Shown here: piece after piece, positions 1 to 5,300 of the stretch
How the letters are laid out: every line of letters begins with the position of its first letter
How positions within the stretch are numbered: the stretch's first letter is position 1
Assembly: GCA_036278935.1 (NCBI GenBank)
Contig: DASUKA010000022.1
Span: 1-8,119 of the forward strand
Direction of reading: 5' to 3'
DNA from: DASSNR01 sp036278935
Lineage (GTDB): Bacteria; Gemmatimonadota; Gemmatimonadetes; Gemmatimonadales; Gemmatimonadaceae
DNA: 8,119 bases
The notes under the pieces: generated by a model
Databases searched by the model: none
Told to the model about the DNA's origin: nothing
Seen by the model: only the letters and a program-made list of their open reading frames with translations
Position numbers and translations under genes: made by a program

Positions 1-468
1 GAGCGGATCGCCGGCGGAGTCCACGACGGACCCAAGCACGGTCGACGCTCCGCGCGCGCGGGGCGGAGCCTTACCCGTCACCTCCACCGTGGCGAGTGTG
101 TGCGCGAGGGCGTGGAGCATGACGGCCACCTCGGTGCGCGCGCCGGCCTCCGCGCGCCAGCGCGTGGTGATGCGCTGATAGCCCAGCCGCTCGAAGCGCA
201 CCTCGTACTGGCCCGGCGGTACGGCGGCGAGCGTGAACCAGCCTGCGGCGTCCGAGTACGTGCCCCGAGACAGCGCCGGGAGGATGATCTCCACGTGGGC
301 GATCGGTGCGCCGGTACTGTCGCGCACGAGACCGGTGAGCGTCGCCGTGTTTGCCGTGTCCACCTGCTGCGCGCGCACGGCTCCGGGGACGATCGCGAGC
401 ATCGCGAGGAGCAGCAGCGCGAGGTGCGGGCGGGCTGACGGCATCTCCACGTAAGGGAATCTCATCAT
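1..468 (-). CDS. Exported protein with tandem carboxypeptidase-regulatory-like domains (N-terminal part)
   Basis: This frame is open from the ATG at 468 to the window edge: 156 codons, with the C-terminal part missing. Seen: a signal peptide at about residues 10-33 (hydrophobic LALLLLAMLAIVP, likely cleavage after AVRA before QQ). A beta-sandwich repeat of the carboxypeptidase-regulatory-like type follows at about 43-122 (TGLVRDSTGAPIAHVEI, then YSDAAGWFTL and PPGQYEVRFERLGY). A short linker leads to the start of a second copy (ASTVLGSVVDSAGDPL, from about 142). Such domains sit at the N-terminus of TonB-dependent receptors and other envelope proteins, where they act as structural or binding modules; which applies here cannot be told. 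Two adjacent ATGs (468 and 465) and a third at 444 could each start it, and none has a good Shine-Dalgarno. A 226-base gap separates it from the upstream gene, so it probably has its own promoter. Domain call firm; function unknown. Confidence 0.8.
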   Translation of the reverse strand, partial: MMRFPYVEMPSARPHLALLLLAMLAIVPGAVRAQQVDTANTATLTGLVRDSTGAPIAHVEIILPALSRGTYSDAAGWFTLAAVPPGQYEVRFERLGYQRITTRWRAEAGARTEVAVMLHALAHTLATVEVTGKAPPRARGASTVLGSVVDSAGDPL

Positions 469-694
469 CGTGAAGTGAAAGCACGGCTGCTTCGCTCTCC
501 GTTCGCGTTCCTGGAGAGTGCGTCTCCACGCGGGCTGCGCAGCGCAACGTGCGTTCCGCCAGCTGCGGCGGTATTCAGCGACACGAGCGCGGCGCCGTGT
601 CCTCGCACGGGGACGCAGGAGTCGCTTCTGGAGGACGGCGGAGCGTTGGCGCGATGGCGGAGCAGCCGGCGCCATCATCATCCTCGATCGCGTG

Positions 695-1540
695 TCACAT
701 ACTCTTCAGCATCCGATCGATGGCGCGGCTGGCCTGCGGGACATCCTTCCGGAGCGCGGTGAGCACCGCTCGCGCGGAGTCGCGCATGCCGGCCGAATCG
801 AGTGCTTCCGCCTGGAGCATGGCCTTCTGGAAGCGCAGCCGGCGATTGCCCGCGGGTACGGTGATGGAATCCAGCGCGGCGAGCGCTTGCCGCGGCTGCT
901 TCCGGTCGCGCACGAGCGACTGGATGTAGAGCATCCGTACGCCCGTGTCGCCGGGCATCATCTGCTGCAACTGGGCAATGAGATTCGCCGCCGCGTCGTG
1001 CTGGCCGGCATGGCGATCGAGTTGCGCGTTGTTGTAGAGGCCGGCCACGAGCAGCCGGCGCACATCGGTGCTGTCGCCGCTCCGGACGCCCACGCCGCCC
1101 GCGTAGCTGAACACGAGGTCGCCGCCGTGATCGCCGGCCTCGAACAGGAACACCAGACCGACCAGCCCGACAATGGCCGAGGCGCCGCGCAGACCCCTCG
1201 CCACGCGCGGCTTGCGGATGGCGAACGCCAGGATGCCGATCTCGATCAGCGAGACGACGAGGAAGATGTCGCGCGTGTCCTCGCCGTATTCCTGATGCAC
1301 GTTCACGGCGGCTCGCGCGCCGGGAATCGACTCGACGCGCTCGTGCGCATCAAGCCCGGACTGCACGGCCACCACGCTGGCCGCGGTGCCGAGGAAGATG
1401 AGCGTCGCGGCCATGGGGCCGAGAAACGAGAACCGCGTGCGCGACGTCGCCAGTGAGATCACGCGCGCGAGCACGCCGATGATCAGGAGGGCGATGACGA
1501 AGTGGACGATCTCGGGGTGGAAGATGCCAATATCGGGCAC
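695..1540 (-). CDS. DUF2231-like membrane protein with C-terminal helical (TPR-like) repeat region
   Basis: The product is 281 aa and starts at GTG with an AGGAG nine bases upstream. The first half is an inner-membrane domain with four likely transmembrane helices (about 11-31, 38-60, 91-109 and 117-134). It opens with HPEIVHFVIALLI, close to the HP-x-x-x-HF signature of the DUF2231 family. Histidines at 8, 13, 69, 82 and 138 near the helix ends are reminiscent of haem- or metal-binding membrane proteins; that role is inference. After the last helix comes a GGDLVFSYAGGVGVRSGD segment, also typical of the family. Residues about 160-281 are soluble, alanine- and leucine-rich helices (LLVAGLYNNAQLDRHAGQHDAAANLIAQL and on) that read as degenerate tetratricopeptide repeats. 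The soluble tail is an addition relative to ordinary DUF2231 proteins. No molecular function is known to me. It lies 142 bases after the methyltransferase gene on the same strand, so co-transcription is possible but not shown. Confidence 0.8.
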   Translation of the reverse strand: MPDIGIFHPEIVHFVIALLIIGVLARVISLATSRTRFSFLGPMAATLIFLGTAASVVAVQSGLDAHERVESIPGARAAVNVHQEYGEDTRDIFLVVSLIEIGILAFAIRKPRVARGLRGASAIVGLVGLVFLFEAGDHGGDLVFSYAGGVGVRSGDSTDVRRLLVAGLYNNAQLDRHAGQHDAAANLIAQLQQMMPGDTGVRMLYIQSLVRDRKQPRQALAALDSITVPAGNRRLRFQKAMLQAEALDSAGMRDSARAVLTALRKDVPQASRAIDRMLKSM

Positions 1541-1549
1541 GGGAGTGGA

Positions 1550-1554
1550 CTCCT
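1550..1554 (-). promoter_or_regulatory. Ribosome binding site fixing the GTG start of the DUF2231-like gene
   Basis: On the minus strand AGGAG lies nine bases before the GTG at 1540-1538. No upstream ATG in the same frame competes, and the family signature HPEIVHF begins at residue 8. This supports a GTG start here. Confidence 0.7.
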
Positions 1555-1682
1555 GGGGATCGGCGGATAGGCGGACGAGGTGGCTGGATCGTTGCCCGGA
1601 GCGCGCGTCCGGTTCGTGCGACTTGCCCTAACAATGCGCGATGCGACGGCCGGCATCCAGGGATGGCATCAGGCGCCGGGGT

Positions 1683-2204
1683 TCAGCCCGTACCGCGCGA
1701 CCACTTGAGGTCGAGCACGGGTGTGCCGTCGATCGCATCCAGCCCATGCACCACGAGCACGAGGTCGCGCAGCTCGATCACTGTTACCTCGGTGATGGCG
1801 ATCGCATTCGGCCGGGCCGGCGTGCGTGCGGCGAACGGCCCCACGATCTTGCCATCGAGGCCGCGCGCGAAGGTGGTCTCCAGCGCCCGGGCGGCGTGCG
1901 CGTACCAGACGACGGTGAGCGCCTTCTCCTCCGAGAGACCCGAGAGGAAGCGGCGCATCCCCGGCACGAGGTGGATCTCCGAGTGCGCCTGGCGGCCGAT
2001 CTGCACGCCGGGTCCCTCGCGTGCGAGCGCGTTGCGCACCACGCCGATAGGCCACACCGCCAGTGGCGGCACATCGCCGAAGAGGCAGCGGAGGCACAAT
2101 GGCTGGCCATCCACCATGCGCGCGTCCGCGGGCGCCACGGCGCGGCCGCACTCCTGGCATCGGAGCGACGTATCGGGTGATGTATCGGATATGGAATCGG
2201 TCAT
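1683..2204 (-). CDS. trmO: TrmO/TsaA-like (UPF0066) tRNA methyltransferase with N-terminal zinc ribbon
   Basis: The product is 173 aa. Family knowledge: TrmO uses S-adenosylmethionine to N6-methylate t6A37 in tRNA-Thr, through a small beta-barrel domain. Seen: WPIGVVRN (51-58), SEIHLVPGMRRFLSGL (75-90), a VVWYAHA strand (98-104), then FAARTPARPNAIAITEV (124-140), which matches the family RSPxRPNPIGLS core, and LDAIDGTPVLDLK (155-167), which matches the LDxLDGTPVLDIK motif. The N-terminus adds CQEC (16-19) and CLRC (37-40), a likely Zn-binding ribbon. The C-terminal extra domain of the longer E. coli-type enzyme (about 235 aa) is absent, so this is the compact form, and the exact substrate is uncertain. 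The start at 2204 has only a weak GAAG upstream, but it is needed to include both CxxC pairs. It follows the glycosidase gene by 33 bases on the same strand and could be read through from it. Confidence 0.85.
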   Translation of the reverse strand: MTDSISDTSPDTSLRCQECGRAVAPADARMVDGQPLCLRCLFGDVPPLAVWPIGVVRNALAREGPGVQIGRQAHSEIHLVPGMRRFLSGLSEEKALTVVWYAHAARALETTFARGLDGKIVGPFAARTPARPNAIAITEVTVIELRDLVLVVHGLDAIDGTPVLDLKWSRGTG

Positions 2205-2237
2205 GACATCAGCTTCGAGTTGTGACAGGGCGAGCGC

Positions 2238-3308
2238 TCACCGCGCTCCAGCCTGCGCCGCGTCGTGCGCGAGCAGCGTGTCGAGCACGGCCTGCGGCAC
2301 ACGGAACGCCGAGCCGTGCCGCATGCCGCGCGGCGCGCGCAGGGAGTCGGTGAACTTCTCCCAATGGACGAAGTCGTGCGTGCGGACCGCGCCGTAGCGC
2401 CCGCGCGTGTACTCGTCATAGTAGACGTACCACCAATCACCCACGTGCAGGATCGACGGGCCTTCGGTGTCATGGCCGGTGAATGGCGGCGAGGCGGGTC
2501 CGTACGGGCCGGTGGCGTGCTTGCTCGACGCCACGCGCAGATAGCGGTGCGGCGGGTAGAAGGTCTCGTCCTTCATCACCAGGAAGTATGTGTCGCCCTT
2601 CTTCGCGATGGTGCCGTCGATCGTGGCGAAGCCGCCGTCGTAGAGCAGCCTGGCGGGTGAGTACGTCTTGAAGTCCTTCGTGGTCACATAGTAGAGCCGG
2701 GGGTCGGCGCGCCCGCGTGAGGTCTTCTGCCCCACGGAATCGGATGCGGGGAACTTCCCCGGGATCGCGGTCGCCCAGAAGATCATGTACTGCTTGGTGG
2801 CGTCGTCGTAGAACAACTCGGGCGCCCAGGCTTGAAGCGCATCCGGTTCGTTGTCCATCACGCCGATGCGCTGCTGCGTGGACCAGTGGATGAGATCCGG
2901 CGAGTGCGCGATGCCAATGCCGTGATCGGACCAGGCGATGGTCCACACCATGTGAAAGATGCCGTCGGGGCCGAGCAGGATGCACGGGTCGCGCATGAGC
3001 GCGGCCTTGGTGTTCCACTCCTGCCAGCCGATGCCGTTGCCCGTGATGGTGGGCGTGATCACGGCGCGGCCATGGTTGAGCGGCTTCCAGGTGATGCCGT
3101 CATGGCTGTAGGCGAGATGCACGCCGCCCTCGCCGTTCCGCGTGAAGTACGAGAAGAGGAAGGCGGGCGGCTGCGCGGACGTCGCGCTCGGCGCTGGCGC
3201 GGCGTGTCTGGGAGAGCACGCGGCGAGCGCGAGGAGCATCGTGGCGGCGGGAAGCGCGAAGCGGAAGGTGGACGGGCCGCCGGTGCGGCGGAGGGGCGGG
3301 AGGGGCAT
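2238..3308 (-). CDS. GH43-like five-bladed beta-propeller glycoside hydrolase, predicted lipoprotein
   Basis: The product is 356 aa from the ATG at 3308. Seen: a lipoprotein signal (RR at 7-8, hydrophobic stretch, lipobox LAAC at 28-31), so the mature protein is probably lipid-anchored from Cys31. Repeated blade elements follow (LAYSHDGITWKPL, IAHSPDLIHWSTQ, YYVTTKDFKTYSPA, VRTHDFVHWEKF), the pattern of GH43/GH32-type propellers. The expected catalytic trio is visible: Asp107 in RDPCILL (base), Asp231 in TIDGTI (pKa modulator) and Glu282 in TEGPSI (proton donor). WAPELFYD (161-168) is another family landmark. The family cleaves arabinosides, xylosides or related plant and microbial glycans; the substrate cannot be read from sequence. 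The frame is open upstream to an ATG at 3452, but those 48 residues are Pro/Arg-rich, would bury the signal peptide, and run towards the divergent promoter, so I reject them. No clear Shine-Dalgarno. It is the first gene of the minus-strand run. Confidence 0.85.
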   Translation of the reverse strand: MPLPPLRRTGGPSTFRFALPAATMLLALAACSPRHAAPAPSATSAQPPAFLFSYFTRNGEGGVHLAYSHDGITWKPLNHGRAVITPTITGNGIGWQEWNTKAALMRDPCILLGPDGIFHMVWTIAWSDHGIGIAHSPDLIHWSTQQRIGVMDNEPDALQAWAPELFYDDATKQYMIFWATAIPGKFPASDSVGQKTSRGRADPRLYYVTTKDFKTYSPARLLYDGGFATIDGTIAKKGDTYFLVMKDETFYPPHRYLRVASSKHATGPYGPASPPFTGHDTEGPSILHVGDWWYVYYDEYTRGRYGAVRTHDFVHWEKFTDSLRAPRGMRHGSAFRVPQAVLDTLLAHDAAQAGAR

Positions 3309-3456
3309 TGGCGTATGCGGAGACGGTGGCGGCACGGGATGGCGGTCGAGTCCACGGGGCGTGATGGCGGGCGCGTGACGGCGTGGACGATGCCATCCAC
3401 AGAACAGAATTAGGATGCGGCTCGGCGGGCGGGGGCGCCAGCGCTGTCGCACAGGC

Positions 3457-3485
3457 TTGACAGGGGGCCGGCTCTCAGGAATGGT
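3457..3485 (+). promoter_or_regulatory. Putative sigma-70-type promoter for the deamidase-like gene
   Basis: A perfect TTGACA (3457-3462) is followed after 17 bases by AATGGT (3480-3485). That hexamer matches the -10 consensus at three positions, including the key second A and final T. Initiation would fall near 3492, giving a leader of about 23 bases to the preferred ATG at 3515. The spacing is ideal, but the -10 is weak and the reading rests on inspection alone. Confidence 0.5.
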
Positions 3486-3504
3486 AGGGGCCTTCCACTA
3501 CCAT
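3481..3504. repeat. Perfect 7-bp inverted repeat overlapping -10 and predicted start site (possible operator)
   Basis: The arms ATGGTAG (3481-3487) and CTACCAT (3498-3504) are exact reverse complements around a 10-base spacer. The repeat covers the proposed -10 box, the predicted transcription start and the upstream alternative ATG at 3503. That position suits a repressor site, or an RNA hairpin if transcription starts further upstream. The function is inferred from position only. Confidence 0.45.
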
Positions 3505-3508
3505 GGAG
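3505..3508 (+). promoter_or_regulatory. GGAG ribosome binding site favouring the ATG at 3515
   Basis: GGAG lies six bases before the ATG at 3515. The alternative ATG at 3503 has no Shine-Dalgarno at proper distance and sits inside the inverted repeat, so the start at 3515 is preferred. The choice changes the protein by only four residues. Confidence 0.5.
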
Positions 3509-3514
3509 CACTGG

Positions 3515-4651
3515 ATGCCCGCATCGGCCGCCCTCATCAATCAAGCCAATACGGTTCTGGCCGGCGCCAACTTGGCGCAGATCTTCTCATTTCTCAGCGC
3601 CACGCCAGTCCAGCCACCTGATGGCAGCGTGGCCGGGCTGAACGTGGACAACAAGGCGAAAACGACCGGGGGAGCGAACCTGGGGAATGTGGAGTATTCG
3701 CAGATCAAGCTCATCGACCCGGTTGATCGGATTGCGTTCATCAAGTTCGTTGCCGACCCGTTGTTCCCCGACACACTGAGCTTCCAGGTACAGTACGCAC
3801 GCCAGCTTCAAACGCAGGCGTCGAGGGCGGGATACATCCCCATCTGGTTCCTTCCCTGGTCGAGCAAGCGCGTGCTCAAGCTCAAGATCGAGGATGCCTC
3901 GCGTTCGACGCTCACGCCCTTCGGGACATCTCCCGCGCCGCTCGCCAGCAGCGGCATCGCGCCGCTTCCTAACCCGGGAATCTTCTTCACCGCCGCGATC
4001 AATGGATGCTCGGTGTTCGCCGTTGGCGGCACGCGTGATCCCAATGTGTATCACGCGGGCATTACGGGCTCGCTCGATCAGTCCATGCCCACCGCCGCCT
4101 TCAACGCCCTGGGTGGGACCTCCGAAGCCGTCTGGCACTCTCTTGTGGAAGGCGCCTACTTCAGTGCCGCCGGCGATATCACGCCAAAGACAGCAGCCCA
4201 GCACAAGCATGGCACGACCAAACAGGCGCGCCACGCACATTTTGGTGAGGTGAACCGGTCGGATTACGTGGCCGAGCGCCTGCCGAGCGGAGCCGTGCTA
4301 TCGCGCGGGACACTGCCGGGCGGCGCCCCGAAGCTGACCACGAGCAAGGCGATCGAGATCGAGAAGCGGATCGAACGGAAGACGGGCGTCACCGACGTGG
4401 AGGTCAATCCCTGGGGAGCCGTCTTCGGCCTGCGGGACTCCACTGGCAGCTGGAGCTTCTATCTCGTGAAGAACGCCATCGTCTCCTACACCCGGTATCG
4501 ATGGCAGAAGGGGTTTGGCCTCATTCCGTATGCCAGGACCACCAACGGGGTCGTCCCGACGCGTACGGTTATCAACCTGGGATTCCAGCAGTTCTTTCCG
4601 GGAAGTGGGGAGACGCACTACCGGGCGTTCAACGTGAAGAGTCTGCTCTAA
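3515..4651 (+). CDS. Unrecognised protein with CNF1-like Cys/His pair; candidate deamidase/toxin-like effector
   Basis: The product is 378 aa (382 if started at 3503), and I recognise no annotated family with certainty. Seen: no signal peptide and no convincing transmembrane helix. The N-terminal half contains an alpha/beta-looking region with YIPIWFLPWSSKRVLKLKI at about 107-125. The most telling segment is residues 155-182, where a strand ends in INGCSVFAVGG and is followed by PNVYHAGITGS, placing Cys165 and His180 exactly 15 residues apart. Known: CNF1-type Rho deamidases use Cys866 and His881 (the same spacing) in a similar strand-turn-strand setting with a GC motif; CheD and BLF1 are relatives in fold. 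Inferred: a Cys-dependent deamidase or hydrolase, perhaps an effector. The C-terminal part (about 275-378) is beta-rich with aromatic residues (GSWSFYLVKNAIVSYTRYRW). Codons look less GC-rich than in the genes to the left, suggesting acquisition. It is a single gene, convergent with its right neighbour. Confidence 0.75.
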   Translation: MPASAALINQANTVLAGANLAQIFSFLSATPVQPPDGSVAGLNVDNKAKTTGGANLGNVEYSQIKLIDPVDRIAFIKFVADPLFPDTLSFQVQYARQLQTQASRAGYIPIWFLPWSSKRVLKLKIEDASRSTLTPFGTSPAPLASSGIAPLPNPGIFFTAAINGCSVFAVGGTRDPNVYHAGITGSLDQSMPTAAFNALGGTSEAVWHSLVEGAYFSAAGDITPKTAAQHKHGTTKQARHAHFGEVNRSDYVAERLPSGAVLSRGTLPGGAPKLTTSKAIEIEKRIERKTGVTDVEVNPWGAVFGLRDSTGSWSFYLVKNAIVSYTRYRWQKGFGLIPYARTTNGVVPTRTVINLGFQQFFPGSGETHYRAFNVKSLL

Positions 4652-4717
4652 CGGGCAGCGTACCAGTGAGATCACCGATAGTGGAAGAACGACCTGGCGC
4701 GCAGGGGCCCGGTACTG

Positions 4718-5278
4718 TCACGGCTTCCCGGCTCGCAGCGACCGTGCTGCAACGCGCCCGATCACATCGGTCAGTGCGATCTCGAACGTCCTTGAGAGAT
4801 CATCGGCGCCCGTCCGGGCGTGCGTGAGCTCGTGCAGCAGCGTCCCCGCAAATGCCTCGACGGAGGCGAGTTGACTGCGATGTATGACCACGCGTCCCGT
4901 ATCCGGCTCCCATAGCCCCATGGGATTCATCCCCTCGGTCATTGATGGCCGCATCGTCTCGGAGATCTCGAGCCCACTGAATTGTGGCGGAAGACCACCA
5001 CCGAGGGCCGCGATTTCGCGCCAGAGGCGGAAGACGGTCCGTTCCGATGCCGTCATCTCTGCCTCGGTGATGAACTTGTATTGAACGCTGGCGGACCACT
5101 CTGTGGCGAACTGCCCCAGCGATTGCAACGGCTGCCCTGCCACATCGGTCGCAGAGCCGAGCTTGGCGGCCACATCGCTCCAGTTCTTCACTTCGTCGTG
5201 TGCGGTGCCGGCTGCTAATCGCTGCAAGTCAGCCACGAGGACCTGGACCACCGCCTCCGATTCGGCCGCGAGCAGCAT
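4718..5278 (-). CDS. C-terminal fragment of an HELTH-motif putative zinc-peptidase-like protein (5'-truncated)
   Basis: From an in-frame ATG at 5278 there are 186 codons. The same frame stays open to 5485, but that extension is antisense to HsdR and is Arg/Ser-rich nonsense. Seen: helical KSMLLAAESEAVVQVLVADLQRLAAG at the break, then QYKFITEAEMTASERTVFRLWREIAAL. The C-terminus carries WEPDTGRVVIHRSQLASVEAFAGTLLHELTHARTGADDLSRTFEIALTDVIGRVA. HELTH is residues 149-153 from this Met; it is an HExxH zinc-binding signature, with Glu166 in SRTFEIAL a possible third ligand. From memory, a similar fibrous or C-terminal module (LLHExxHAxSGxxDxxxxFE) ends some large Hsp90-like ATP-binding proteins found in conflict or defence loci; that link is tentative. 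No Shine-Dalgarno precedes 5278, so I think this is the surviving 3' part of a longer gene. It is tail to tail with the deamidase-like gene, 66 bases apart. Confidence 0.55.
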   Translation of the reverse strand: MLLAAESEAVVQVLVADLQRLAAGTAHDEVKNWSDVAAKLGSATDVAGQPLQSLGQFATEWSASVQYKFITEAEMTASERTVFRLWREIAALGGGLPPQFSGLEISETMRPSMTEGMNPMGLWEPDTGRVVIHRSQLASVEAFAGTLLHELTHARTGADDLSRTFEIALTDVIGRVAARSLRAGKP

Positions 5279-5300
5279 CGACTTTACTCGGTCGCTGTAC
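5276..5300. other. Rearrangement or assembly breakpoint joining two 5'-truncated divergent genes
   Basis: Going left on the minus strand, protein-like sequence of the HELTH gene begins at about KSMLLAAES (5284 downward). Going right on the plus strand, HsdR homology begins at about YAVDLVQL (5298 upward). Neither gene has its N-terminal coding part, and no intergenic promoter region separates them. One breakpoint explains both losses. I see no transposase, target duplication or obvious repeat at the joint. Confidence 0.6.

Noticed and set aside
518..1456. Plus-strand open frame of 312 codons opposite the DUF2231-like gene
   Set aside because: His/Arg/Ala-rich with no motif. The minus strand has a good Shine-Dalgarno, membrane helices and a family signature.
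1652..1670. Small inverted repeat (CATCC, two bases, GGATG) and a repeated GGCATC after the TrmO-like gene, as a possible terminator
   Set aside because: The loop is too short for a normal hairpin and no run of U follows on the minus strand.
3439..3446. Palindrome CAGCGCTG near the divergent promoter region
   Set aside because: An 8-base palindrome is expected by chance in DNA this GC-rich, and its position matches no promoter element.
3309..3452. Longer start for the GH43-like gene at 3452
   Set aside because: It would put 48 Pro/Arg-rich residues before a clear lipoprotein signal peptide and extend towards the divergent promoter.
4652..4717. Search for a bidirectional terminator between the two convergent genes
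   Set aside because: No stem of useful length followed by a T-run is visible on either strand in these 66 bases.
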